The position numbers and the translations under genes are program-made. DNA of 64,000 bases. Origin: Gracilaria domingensis (Eukaryota; Rhodophyta; Florideophyceae; Gracilariales; Gracilariaceae). Positions 12,441-22,701 of this stretch are shown in pieces. The stretch is taken from NCBI GenBank assembly GCA_022539475.1, contig VCMS01000085.1, positions 62,001-126,000 of the forward strand, written 5' to 3'. The notes beneath the pieces are model-generated. The model was given only the letters and a program-made list of their open reading frames with translations, had not been told where the DNA came from and searched no databases. Positions within the stretch are counted from its first letter, which is position 1, and each line of letters starts with the position of its first letter.

Positions 12441-13720
12441 GCGGCACGGCGATCATTGTAGCACATTTTCTTTCTACTATTTCCTTCTAGCGCCTACAGT
12501 TGACCCCCGTGGGCCTTCTGGAAGCATTCAATAGTCCTGTCAGGTCTGCGCATGTTGCGAGCTCGTCTGAACTGGTTCTCTGTGTGGTGATCTTCTAGGT
12601 AGAGCGACTCGGTGAAGTTGTGTGCCTTAGGACGCGTTGATATTTGCTATATCCGAATTCGTCAGCTCCCTACGACTCGCGCAGATGCCCCTACCTGGGA
12701 GCTCCAACCTTATTTTTTGTCGAGTCTTTGGCGCTCCCGGCGTCCCTTGCAGGTTTCGCCATTGCACAGTGGTGACTTCGTCGCATCTTGGTTTTCCGCG
12801 GCTTTCAGCTTACTCCATTTTATCCTAAACGGTTCCATTTGGTTAGACCATCTAGTTCGGTTTTTCCGCATAGGTCAGTGTGGTCCAATTTCGTTGTTTC
12901 TTTGTCTCCCCCAGTCGTCTCGTGGTTCTCCACGGTCTTTGGACGCGGAGAAACGCGTTTTGCGGAACTTTGGCGCTTATGCGATGGATGCTAATCGCTC
13001 GGATACGGATGTGAGATATAGCTCTTTATGAGTTGCACGTGATTTGCCAATTACTTGGAAATGGTCACAATAGAATGTGGTCACGGTCGTGTACGCAGCC
13101 TTGCTGGATTCTTCACAAACATGTAGTGCATGCCAGAACCATTCGTAGGGAAACTTAGTATTATTTCTAATATTCTAGATAGTTAAAATATTTTAATAAT
13201 TTTCATCCTGACAGTGGGGTCGGCCACCCTACCGAGGTACATGAGCTCGACCCACACTGGGCAATTAAACGCACCAAGCATGTGTTGGCTCCCTCTCAGA
13301 AACCCCTGGTGTGTGACAGTCTCCTCTTGGAGAGTCACCACCTGGTGAGAGACTAGTCATCCACATTGTGGGGCTTTCTACCACTACTATGTGTATTTTT
13401 TCGTTTTTCTCTTTTGTTTTTGTCACTGTTTAACTGGTACTCATTACTCGTGTACCGGTGTCTCTTTTGATCCCGTCTCTCTGCGCTCGTGACTCGCTGC
13501 CCTCGTCGCAACTCGTGCCCAATCACTGTGTGTGCCTCTGTCTCGTGACAGATCACGCCTGGCATGGCCGTTGTCTAAACAACCCCGCCGACTTTTTTGC
13601 CCACCCTTTTGAGCTCTCTATTCCCGTCGTGACTGTCGACAATTTGGTCTCGTTTGCACCCGAATCGATGCACCACTCCTAGGAGAGCTCTCTTTGCCGT
13701 GTTTACCTCGTCGAAGGAAG
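12441..13720. other. Left flank of the LTR retrotransposon
   Basis: Short frames such as 12612-13031 have no recognisable domain. The DNA directly left of the insertion (13580-13725) and directly right of it (from 26021) would have been contiguous before the insertion. I could not identify a gene spanning that junction. Confidence 0.4.
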
Positions 13721-13725
13721 GTTCC
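13721..13725. repeat. Target-site duplication GTTCC (left)
   Basis: GTTCC directly precedes the TG of the left LTR and is repeated at 26016-26020 directly after the CA of the right LTR. This is the 5-bp duplication expected for retrotransposon integration. Confidence 0.95.
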
Positions 13726-14718
13726 TGTAGAGCAAAACCCTGCGCTAGGCGCGATGGGGAATCTCCACTAGGATGTCCGAGTCCTACTCCCTGGATGGGA
13801 TAGAAACAGCGGTAGAACCCTCTGTCCGTGCTCGAGTCGCGAGACAAGCCGGGTGTAAGACCGGAGACGGTGACTGGATATACCTACAGAGGTGAGATGC
13901 AAAGAACGGTGTAGATCCAGAGGTTAAGTGTGATCCGAACCTGGAGAGATGGAGAAAAAGGGGACCGTGTCAACGGGGGGGGGGAAATCTCACGGTGCAA
14001 TCCACCGGAGCGAAGCCATGGACCCTGCCAACCGGCGGGAACAGGTCCGATAGAGGAGCGACGCACAAAGGCGTGCCAAAAATATACCCAATACTGGGGC
14101 GGAAGCAATACCTGAACCAGGTGAACGGGTGACAACAACAGTCACGAAAGTAAACAACAAAATACAATGACAACGACAATGGGCCGATACAACGGTAGAT
14201 ATAACAAATGTTCCAGGGATTGCAAGATGCAAGCTTCCTAAGTGACCCTGAGGGGTAGTAGCGCCGAAACCAATCGTGGTTACTCTCCGAGGGGAGTGGT
14301 AAACCTACGTAGGCAGCTGTCTACTATAGCCCGATCCTCAACAGGACGCGACTCAGTTTTCCATTTACTTGGAGGCTCCATGGTGAGATCACCCGAGCAT
14401 ATATACTATTACTACTACGGTATCTACAATGCACACCTCCCGAGTGTCATACACGTGGACGAACCACTGTCAGGGTGCAGGGTATTCCCCAACGGGCGTG
14501 GCACAAATATCTAACTAGCCAGCTCCACCACGTGGCCTACTATCACACCCACTAGGCACTCCCCATGCAGGGTCCACCTATTAAGGTTCCAACCAAACCA
14601 TCCCAACAATACCCAAAATTAAAGGGAGTTTTCATAACTTAGCCACGTCACCGGCCATCGGTACCATCTCATTATGAGAACCGTGATGCATCCGATAGAG
14701 GAAAGCCGCTGCTCCACA
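13726..14718 (-). repeat. 3' LTR of the retrotransposon
   Basis: 993 bp, TGTAG...CCACA on the plus strand, nearly identical to 25024-26015. It is the 3' LTR because the polypurine tract adjoins its inner edge on the minus strand. Confidence 0.95.
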
Positions 14719-14731
14719 TCTCCCCCTTCTT
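14719..14731 (-). promoter_or_regulatory. Polypurine tract
   Basis: On the minus strand AAGAAGGGGGAGA directly abuts the TGTGG start of the 3' LTR. This is the position and composition of the plus-strand DNA synthesis primer and confirms the minus orientation of the element. Confidence 0.85.
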
Positions 14732-14787
14732 AGGTTCGAGCGCAAGCGCGAGCGCGACGGCGAAGTACCGACATCGGGAGTATAAAT

Positions 14788-16839
14788 ATGACGTCCCTTC
14801 AGGGTTCTACCGACCACTTGGTTCTTCTACGCAAGCGGCTTTCGCCTCCGACTTCGGATATAACTCCTCCTTCTCCTCCGATACCTCGGCGTTCGCTACC
14901 AGCGTCAACTGCTCCTTCTCCTCCTTTGACAGGAATGAACCCGTTCCATACAAACCCGCTCCCGGAGAACTCGTCGTCAGCTCCGCAAGCGGCGTCTGAG
15001 GTGCCCTCGGGCAGTGCGTCGCAACAAGGACATCCTCCTCAAGGCCCCTCCCAATACTTTGGTGGGTTTCAGTCAGCTCCTCTCCCTCAAGGGGATCCGT
15101 ACGGTGGTCCGTTCAATCCACCCTACGCGGGGTACAACCATCTCGGGTTCTTCCCTTCTCAGGCGCAAGCTCCGGTCCCGCAAGCGGTGGCTCCTTTCAG
15201 CTTCTACGAGGCGTATCCCCATCCGGGTGCTCCTCTTCCGATGCCTCCGGCTCCTCCAGTTGCCCCTACCCAGCAGGCTTTCGATCCTAACGCAATTGCT
15301 TGGAATGCCGAGCAGGCTGTCCCGTTGACGGTGAACCCCCGTGGGTGGATTAGTCGTGAGTCCCTCGTGAATCGGGATATACGCCGCGAGGGCCTTATCT
15401 TCTCCCGCGCGCCGTGGTTCCACCCGACAGCGGTTGCCGATGATGCTCTCATCGATTCTTACGCCGTGAACGGAATACTCCCAGGTGGGATCCCCCGAGA
15501 TGCAGTACGCTCCCGCGAGTGGCGAACCCGCATTGCGGTGGAACCTCACTTGCTCCGATGTGAACGTGGAGAGTCTCTTGACCAAGCGCGTGGGGAGATG
15601 GCTCGTTTGGCTTACTCCAGGGTTGGAAGGTTGCGATATGATCATCCGATTCCGGCAGAATTCGACTTCGACGTGTCGCACTACCGTACTTACGGGGAGG
15701 TTTCATATGGCAACGCGTTGGCTGAGTTTTTGGAAGCGGAGCATAGGTATCACTTTGGTGAAGTGGATCCTGATATCCTCCTGTGGAGTCGTCCCTTGCT
15801 GAGGGCAGAGTTCTGATACCTGTCACGGAGTAGGCGTCACAACCGTGATCTCTATGATTTCGAGAGGAGGGTCCGGTTCGAGCGGAATGCGCGCTCCCGT
15901 CGGGGACTTCTGATTCCGTATCTAAATTTGGAGGTTGATCGTTTGCTCTTCGATGCCTTACCGTCCCGATACGTGGGCCTTCCATCGTGGTGGAGTCGGG
16001 TAGAGGTCCCTGCGGGGTGTTTTGCTGAACTCCCGCCGAGCATCTACTATATCGGCTCGCGGCTGATAGACAATCCCGACTCGGGCTATTGGTCGTTGGT
16101 ACTCGCCGAGTGGGGTGCCCGCGTCGCGGTTCACCTCCTGTGGGATGTCTATGATCACTACCGCTTGTGGTATCTCCCTCCAAATTTGAGGTGGCTCCTT
16201 CGAAGGATTGATCTCGTTACCCCCTTGGGTTCCGAGGCTAACCAGGAAGAGGTTGGGGAGTTGTTGGATGTAATCGACAGGGTCGATTGGGACCGAGTTC
16301 CGGTAGCTTGGCAGCCTGACAGGCGACAGCGTTTCCGCGACGGATCACCGGGGCGAATTTCCACCCGTTCCGGGGTCTGGGTGTACTACGACCCATGGGA
16401 GCGACAGTTCGTCTCCGAGGAGCAAGCGACTGCAATGGCGGCTGTGCCCCGCGCAATGCCGGTCGGTCACCCAGTAGGGTTCGTGTTCCCCGAGGATTAC
16501 GCCGTTCCGTCGGATGCACCTGATCCAATGTTGGACAATGATGAGATTGCCACCGTAGCCGGGCCAACACAGCTGACAGGAGTTCCGAACTCGGATCCTA
16601 ACGCGGCAGCGGTCCCAACAGAGGGCGTTCAAGCTCCTGCGGGATGGTCCTTGATCGCTCCCACTACTCAGCCTGCCAATTGGGCTGGGAGTGTGGCTTC
16701 CCTTCGTGCTGACCTCCAGGCTCATGGCATTCCGATCCCCCCGGGAGTGAACACCGTTGCGGGGCTCGCGGCTCTCGCGAGCCAGTACTTCGCGCAGAAT
16801 TCCAACACGGGAAGCGGTGCTCCCTCCACTGGCGGTTAG
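14788..16839 (+). pseudogene. Antisense open reading frame carried by the retrotransposon
   Basis: One continuous reading phase of 684 codons runs opposite to gag-pol, beginning 69 bp inside the 3' LTR. A single TGA at 15814-15816 interrupts it after codon 342. Both sides look coding: the first 170 residues are Pro, Ser and Gln rich, the middle is a mixed region with many charged and aromatic residues (motifs such as WYLPPNLRWLLRR), and the C terminus is again Pro, Ala and Ser rich. TATAAATATG overlaps the start codon. I recognise no domain family. Antisense frames at the same place, between integrase and the 3' LTR, are known in some plant Ty3/gypsy lineages. Whether this one is related is unknown. 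It could encode a regulator or structural protein of the element, or be a captured gene. Confidence 0.7.
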
Positions 16840-17233
16840 CCCCTCATGAGGTCTTCCTCCAATCTTAGAGTGTCTTGTGATAGTTTCCAATTAAAGCCAG
16901 CTAGTGGCAAATTTTCCCTTACCCTCGTCGAGGTATGCTTCTCGGCGACGAGCTTCTTCTTCTTCCTTCTTCCTCAACAGGGTCTGTCCTCTTCCACTTC
17001 TCTTCCAGTTCCTGGCCACGTAGTGCAGATGTCTTCATTCCTTTTTTTAAGGCAGTTTCTACTTCTCCGTAATACGGAAGTTTCCCGATAATTCGATAAT
17101 TCTACTACATCTCTCCTATGATACAGAGGATCTCTTCCTACTTCTTTCTCTTCTTCTTCTCTTCTGAGCATCCTTCTTCGGACTTCTTACCGCACCTCTG
17201 GCATGAGTACTGTAAAGCACACCGGTAAGCGGG
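16840..17233. other. Pyrimidine-rich spacer in the retrotransposon
   Basis: It lies between the antisense frame and the chromodomain frame. Strongly T/C-rich on plus, hence purine-rich in the element's sense direction. It could hold the 3' ends of both converging transcripts. I see no coding sequence. Confidence 0.4.
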
Positions 17234-17481
17234 CTACCCGACCATCGCGTTATCCAATGTTGGAGGCAATGGCGTCCGAGTACGGCGATGATACGACATC
17301 ACCTTGGACCTGGGGAGGTGTTCAATTGGCTCCCAAGTGTCCTCGTCAGGGGATAGCCGTACCAACGGACTCTATAGAGTAGTTTCCCTTCGGGGCTTTC
17401 CTCGTGTTCCACGATACGATCTACCACGAATTCTTGTGGGTATACGCCATCTTCGGCTTCTTCCTTGTTCTTTCCCGACAT
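17234..17481 (-). pseudogene. Chromodomain frame of the retrotransposon
   Basis: Reading starts at an ATG (17481-17479) and gives MSGKNKEE, then an acidic stretch and a chromodomain: FVVDRIVEHE, then YRVRWYGYP with the aromatic cage positions, after which the phase shifts by one base. The new phase continues with DEDTWEPIEHLP and a basic tail to a stop at 17236-17234. Chromodomains of chromoviruses bind histone marks and steer integration, usually as the C-terminal tail of integrase. Here it is about 1 kb beyond the recognisable integrase and has its own ATG. It is either a separate small protein or the end of a long broken integrase tail. The one-base shift should inactivate this copy. Confidence 0.8.
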
Positions 17482-17489
17482 CGTGGAGT

Positions 17490-17531
17490 GACAATTAGCA
17501 AAACCCAAGCGACAATTAGCAAAACCCAAGC
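17490..17531. repeat. 21-bp tandem duplication
   Basis: Two perfect adjacent 21-bp units (GACAATTAGC...CCAAGC) just upstream of the chromodomain ATG. On minus they read twice as LGFANC. Confidence 0.95.
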
Positions 17532-17655
17532 GGGGTAGTAGTTCCTTCGGGCTCTGAACCGGTTCTCGGGGCGGGGGACGGGTGAACTGTCGTGTCCTCC
17601 AGTCGTCGCGACGGAGTGCGCTAACTCCCGACACGGGCGTCCAATTGCCTCCCAA

Positions 17656-18525
17656 GTGAGCTCAATTGAGAGCTCTCGATCTCCGGATTCCGGCAAACTC
17701 TTTTCTATCCCAGACGGGCGACTAACCGACAAACGGTACCTGCAGCGTCCGTCCTGCGGAGCTACTTTTACTTTGGCCGTGGAGGAGCCGTTGGGGCGGA
17801 GAAGCGGTGCACAGCACTCCCTGTGCAGGGCGGCGGAACGTCGGGCCACGGCGCGTGACCTGCCGTGCACTCCATTTTCATTGGATAGTAGAGCGCGCGC
17901 GTGCACGCGTGTGCGCCACACGTCCCGTGAACGGTATCTACAGTGTCAGACCCCGGCCGACGGTTGCCAAGCGGCGTGCACGACTCTCCAGCAATGGCGC
18001 TCGATTACAGCGTGTAATCTCAAATCTCCCGCCAGCGGGCTGCGCATGCACACTATCGGCAGTGCCGTTTACCGTGATTACGGATCCCACGCGTGGGAGC
18101 GTTCCGTGTTCTTCATTACGCTCTCAAGGGGGACTTCTCCACTTCCTTCTTCAGGCTTTCCAGGGTAATCCGCAAGGATTCTTCTCTTTTTTCTCCTCCC
18201 GCTACGGGCTGTTTCCAGGTGGGCTATGCATCGCTCTCCGTGTCGCTTCGTCCCACAAAGGGGTCGGCGGAGACTGTGCGTTTGCGCGAGCGAGATGCGG
18301 CACGCTCCAACGACTTGGACTGCAACCCAATGGGGCTACTAACTTTCTTAGCAACAGCACTCCCAGCAAGGGATTCTTCACTTCTTCTGACGTCCTTCCT
18401 CGCCGAGCTCTCGGATTGGCGTAAATCAGCACCAACGCGACCACTCCCAGCGAGGGATTCCGTCTCATTCTGAGATTCAGCACCTCGGTCAGGTCCAGCG
18501 GATGCCGGAGCAACCGGAGCGCGAT
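17656..18525 (-). pseudogene. Broken C-terminal tail of pol
   Basis: Directly after the integrase stop, a one-base change of phase yields a low-complexity, Ser, Glu and Arg-rich reading (ESLAGSGRVGADLRQSES and similar, with ESLAGS recurring) to about 18215. It continues past a TAG in the same phase through KREESLRITLESLKKE to about 18090. Below 18090 the DNA is GC-rich and no phase is clean. I read this as an old linker between integrase and chromodomain. It is weakly supported and could partly be non-coding. Confidence 0.4.
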
Positions 18526-20010
18526 TTACACTGTCCTCCCCTCCTTAGGGTGCGATTCGGCTTCCGCATTTCGCGCCAATACCGTAGACGGGGGGTGAAT
18601 CTCATGCAACTCAGTAGAGGGTGTAGGTGTAACCCGTGAGAGTCCGGGGTTATCCTTGAGCAACTCTGTTGTTTCAGGCAAGTCAGCGAGACCGCGCTGC
18701 GGGTGGGGCAAAACTGATGAACGGTTTGCTACAGTACCCGACTGTTCGGTAACTTGATGCGACGATGGACCGTTTCCGGTATTCGGCGCTGCGATAACTT
18801 CCTGTAAAGGGCTCGGTGCGCGATATACGCGATCTCGCGATACCCGCTCGTGCTGATTATCGATATCAAGCACGATGGTAGTCTCCTGTACGGATACAAC
18901 CCGATAGGGGCCACTGGCGATTGTAGAGAGCTTATGACGCTTCTCCTTCTCAGGATTGTAGTACTCCTTCCTGAGGAACACATAATCACCAACCCGCAGC
19001 TGCGGTAGCGGCCTACGGATTCGGCTATCGAAATTGCGCTTGTAGGCGAGTTGAGCTTTCTCCATAGAGCGCTTAGCAATAGGCACCATCCTGGTTAACC
19101 ATTTCTTCCACGCTTCGCGGTGTAGCCTCGGTGTCGAGTACTCGGCCATGGTTGGCTGTGCCTCAATGGCGAGAGGAGGTGGTCTCCTTGACAGGACTAA
19201 CTCGAAAGGGAACAACGACGTTACCCGATGTACCTGGGTGTTGTATGCGTATGTAATGGCATCTGTGTACAAATCCCAAGTCTTGAGGTGTTCCGCAACG
19301 TAGGATCTCAATGCACCAAGAATGATTCGATTAAATCTCTCTGCCTGACCATTAGTTTGGGGGTGATACGTTGTTGTAAACAGATTCCTAATGTCGAGGA
19401 TGCGACAAACGTCTTGGAAGAATTTCGACGTGAACTGGGAGCCGTTGTCGGAGAGCAAGTGTACCGGTGGTCCATAGACAAAGACCCAGTGGGTAACAAA
19501 CGCCTGAGCCACAGCGGCAGCAGTTATCCGCTTGAGCGGCACAGTCCGTACCAGCTTTGAGAAGCGATCGGTGATCACCAAGAGGTATTGATTCCCTTGC
19601 GAGGTTTTGATCAATTCGCCAAGAATGTCAATGGCGACAGACTCTAGCGGCGCCCTTGCAGGGAACAGCTTCAACTTCTTTGAATGCTTCCTCAGCTTGA
19701 TGTCGTTCTTGGCACATTCCTGACAGGATCGACGTACTGCATAGCAGTCGAATGCCATTGCAGGCCAGTAAAAATCCTTTCTCAATGTGAGATACAACTT
19801 TCTTCCTCCCGGATGGGCTCCCAACTTCACATAGTGAGAGAGGTGAAGAACTCGACTCTGTAAGGAGTGCGGCACCACTATTTGTGGGTTCGTTGACACC
19901 TTTCTTATTAGGTAGCCTTGATTATTCACCTGAAAGGGCAAGTGGTATCCACCGTTCAGACGGGCTCGTACCTGTGTACAGAAGGGATCCATCTGCTGTT
20001 CCCGTATCAT
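18526..20010 (-). CDS. Integrase of the Ty3/gypsy element
   Basis: This 494-codon frame has the three integrase parts. An N-terminal zinc-binding region carries His residues at about 56-67 and CQEC at 96-99. The catalytic core has D128 (VAIDILGE), D188 (LLSDNGSQF) and E224 (GQAERFN), with the 35-residue spacing between the second D and the E typical of retroviral-type integrases. A C-terminal region includes a GPYRVV segment typical of gypsy integrases. It inserts the cDNA into host chromatin. The frame overlaps the end of the RT frame by 4 bp in another phase. The text before its first Met (ITPEE) also reads as coding, so the separation from RT is probably a one-base lesion, not a true start. 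The frame itself is intact. Confidence 0.93.
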   Translation of the reverse strand: MIREQQMDPFCTQVRARLNGGYHLPFQVNNQGYLIRKVSTNPQIVVPHSLQSRVLHLSHYVKLGAHPGGRKLYLTLRKDFYWPAMAFDCYAVRRSCQECAKNDIKLRKHSKKLKLFPARAPLESVAIDILGELIKTSQGNQYLLVITDRFSKLVRTVPLKRITAAAVAQAFVTHWVFVYGPPVHLLSDNGSQFTSKFFQDVCRILDIRNLFTTTYHPQTNGQAERFNRIILGALRSYVAEHLKTWDLYTDAITYAYNTQVHRVTSLFPFELVLSRRPPPLAIEAQPTMAEYSTPRLHREAWKKWLTRMVPIAKRSMEKAQLAYKRNFDSRIRRPLPQLRVGDYVFLRKEYYNPEKEKRHKLSTIASGPYRVVSVQETTIVLDIDNQHERVSRDRVYRAPSPLQEVIAAPNTGNGPSSHQVTEQSGTVANRSSVLPHPQRGLADLPETTELLKDNPGLSRVTPTPSTELHEIHPPSTVLARNAEAESHPKEGRTV

Positions 20011-22121
20011 CTCCTCGGGCGTGATGGGTGTAAATGACCCGGTACCCGGTTCAGTGGATCACGTGTGACGATTATATCGTCACAAACGTCATCCGTCACA
20101 ATTTCCATACTCCCTTCGATGTTACCAACCATAAAACATGGGATGTCGGCGTCCTCGGTAGGCTCGGCTTCAGCTGCTGTGTCCAAACGGGATAGGGCGT
20201 CCGCCTGGAGCTTAAGGGAGCCTTTCTTGTACACTACTTCGAAGTCGAATTCCGACAGTCGGAGTCTCCTACGCATCAGGCGTCCCGATGGTTCGGTGAT
20301 TTCCATCAGCCAGCGAAGGCACTTCTGGTCGGTGTGTACACGAAAGTGGGTTCCGATCAAATATGGTCTGAGTGTCGACAATGCCCAGACTACGGCAAGG
20401 CATTCCTTCTCGGAAACTGAGTAATTCCGCTCATGGACGTTTAGCGATCTCGACCAGTACCCAATAGGGTGTCGTTCCCCGGTCTCATCGGTTTGAAACA
20501 AAGCGCACCCAACCTGGTTTGCGTTAGCGTCAGTGTCGACCTCATAGGGTAACCCAGGTTTGGGGAGAGCCAGAATTGGCGGAGACGTCACGGCTTCAAC
20601 CAATGCCGCGAACGCGGAGGCCTCTTCGCCTCCAAAGGGGTCCAATTCAACAGGTTTTCCTTTCGTAAGGAGCTTGTTCAACGGTGCAGCAATGTCCGCA
20701 AAGTTCGGAACGAAACGTCGGTATACGTTACACAGTTCTAAGGAGGATCGCAGCTCTTTTTGAGTTCTCGGGTGTTTCGCCTCTTTCAAGGATTTGACCC
20801 GCACTTCATCGACTGAAAGCTTTCCGGGACGGATTATGTGACCCAGATACTTGACCGATTCGGTGAAGAACTCGAACTTCTTGAGTTTCAATGTTATCCC
20901 TGCGTCGCGCAGTACTCTCATAACGTCCCGCACATGGGCCAGATGATCATCCAGATTGTTGGAAAAAACGACGATATCGTCCAGATACACCAAACATGTG
21001 GTCCACTTAAATCGCGCCAGTAGGATATCGACCGCACGCTGGAATGTAGCGGGTGCATTAGTTAACCCAAAGGGCATTCTCCGGAAACGGTATAGGCCTT
21101 GATGGCGTACGAACGCCGTCTTATCCCGGTCTTCCTCCGTGATGGGAACCTGCCAGTATCCCCAGTTAGCGTCAAGGGTGGTGAACACGTTCGCGCTCCC
21201 AAGAGAATCGATATATTCGTCCATCCGGGGTATCGGATATACATCTTCCACTGTCACCGCATTCAACTTTCGGTAATCGATACAAAATCTCCAAGATCCA
21301 TCCGGTTTCGGAACTAGCACTACTGGTGACGCCCAAGGGGATTGAGCGGCCTCAATAACGCCAGCCCGCAACATCTTCTCAACTTGAGACTTCTCTTCCT
21401 CCCGAGCCTTCGGTCCAGCCCGATAGTGGTGTTGCGCAATCGGCCGAGTATTCGGAAGCAAGTCAATGCAATGCTCAGTTACTCCAATCGTTCCTAGAGT
21501 TCCGTCCCACATGGGAGTGAATTCCCGCAGCATCTCGCGAAGCTTCTCCCGATGGGATTCCGGTACATGCTCCAAATCAAGCTTCATCAATTCCTCAACA
21601 GGATCCTTCAAATCACTGCCAGGTGGCACAGGACTAACCTCTAGAGGTCTCGGATTGTCTGAACCCGAGTCTTCTTGGGCTTCTTCCGTATCCACGGCTT
21701 CAACGACTTGCGATTCGGCGCTCTCTTCCACCCCCTTAGGGTCAGACACTCCGAGAACCCTGGCGATAGGTATCTTCGTCGGAACGACCGCAGTCGGGTG
21801 TGGCAGCACAGTACCAATCACTTGGTTCCTTACCAGCCACTGAGTGGATTTTCCAAAGTTGGCGACCATGACCTTGAAGGGTTGATCTGGTTGGATAGTG
21901 ACCACTCCATTAGCGAGAGCGATTTGGCGCTGTTCATATAAAGCCGGTAACGGTTGTATCGTGTGGAGGCCCCATTGTTTGGTGTTGACGTCGACCCATA
22001 CCTGGGACTCTGGTGGCAACTGCACGGACTTCGTGACGTGTAGTTTTGTCGACACCATGCCATCGTTGGAGGCTTGTTGCGCGGCCGGCAGCGGTACGTG
22101 CTTCCGCGTAGCGGCTCGCAA
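20007..22121 (-). CDS. Reverse transcriptase and RNase H of the Ty3/gypsy element
   Basis: 704-codon frame. Reverse transcriptase motifs run in order: WRFCIDYRKLN at about 277, TTLDANWGYWQVP with the first catalytic Asp near 317, FGLTNAPATFQ at about 351, and the catalytic YLDD box at 379-382. Connection and RNase H follow, with EVDTDANANQVG, the EKECLAVVWAL segment and HFRVHTDQKCL supplying the acidic residues. The frame converts element RNA to cDNA inside virus-like particles. The first 180 residues are the protease-RT linker. The phase differs from that of the protease upstream, a one-base difference near 22140-22160. It could be a lesion or, less likely, a programmed shift. Confidence 0.95.
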   Translation of the reverse strand: MRAATRKHVPLPAAQQASNDGMVSTKLHVTKSVQLPPESQVWVDVNTKQWGLHTIQPLPALYEQRQIALANGVVTIQPDQPFKVMVANFGKSTQWLVRNQVIGTVLPHPTAVVPTKIPIARVLGVSDPKGVEESAESQVVEAVDTEEAQEDSGSDNPRPLEVSPVPPGSDLKDPVEELMKLDLEHVPESHREKLREMLREFTPMWDGTLGTIGVTEHCIDLLPNTRPIAQHHYRAGPKAREEEKSQVEKMLRAGVIEAAQSPWASPVVLVPKPDGSWRFCIDYRKLNAVTVEDVYPIPRMDEYIDSLGSANVFTTLDANWGYWQVPITEEDRDKTAFVRHQGLYRFRRMPFGLTNAPATFQRAVDILLARFKWTTCLVYLDDIVVFSNNLDDHLAHVRDVMRVLRDAGITLKLKKFEFFTESVKYLGHIIRPGKLSVDEVRVKSLKEAKHPRTQKELRSSLELCNVYRRFVPNFADIAAPLNKLLTKGKPVELDPFGGEEASAFAALVEAVTSPPILALPKPGLPYEVDTDANANQVGCALFQTDETGERHPIGYWSRSLNVHERNYSVSEKECLAVVWALSTLRPYLIGTHFRVHTDQKCLRWLMEITEPSGRLMRRRLRLSEFDFEVVYKKGSLKLQADALSRLDTAAEAEPTEDADIPCFMVGNIEGSMEIVTDDVCDDIIVTRDPLNRVPGHLHPSRPRR

Positions 22122-22144
22122 CGGTTTCCGAACAATCGGCAGTA

Positions 22145-22699
22145 TCGACCCGTCTCCATTTCCACTTGGCGTTTCCGCGGACGGATTGCTTCCACGAACC
22201 GATCGCAGAAGTCACAACCGAAAATAATCGGGGCAGCCAATGAGTCACAGACGACAAAATCAAGTTGTACCAAACAAGTTCCTAATCGTACAAGGAGTGT
22301 AATATAACCAGCCGTTCTCAACGGATTATTGTTCGCATCGGCGAGATTTAGAGCAGGGCCGAAACGGATTGTCTCCCGAAGAGTGGGCGGGATTAGCTTC
22401 TTGTTGATCAAGTTGGGGGCAGCTCCTGTATCCAGGACAGCTAATTGCCTAACCATGAATTGGGTGGACAGGCCAAGGTCGGCATACACCTTGTAGTTCC
22501 TCTTGGCCATTACCAGGATTCTATCCGGAGCACGGAAATTTCGGGACCGTACCCACGGGCGACGAAGAACACCACAGTGTTCCGAATCCACGTCAGTGGC
22601 AGCCATCTTCCTTGTTAGGATTCTAACAGCCGGGGAGTGAAGCGGAGGCGTCTTCAGCTTCGGCTCAGAAGACGCCCCTGCCGTTGGGGAGACTCCCAA
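22145..22699 (-). CDS. Aspartic protease region of pol
   Basis: The frame follows the gag stop in a different phase. It contains LAVLDTGAAPNLI, the retropepsin DTGA active site, followed by a flap-like region and IIFGCDFCDRF, which matches the ILG-D segment of retropepsins. It would process Gag and Pol. After about 22150 this phase loses homology and the RT phase takes over. No ATG is obvious at the start, so translation would need frameshift or readthrough from gag. Confidence 0.85.
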
Positions 22700-22701
22700 G
22701 T

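Noticed and set aside
15073-16183. Minus frames opposite the antisense retrotransposon ORF
   Set aside because: They alternate in phase and lack motifs; the plus phase is longer and uniform.
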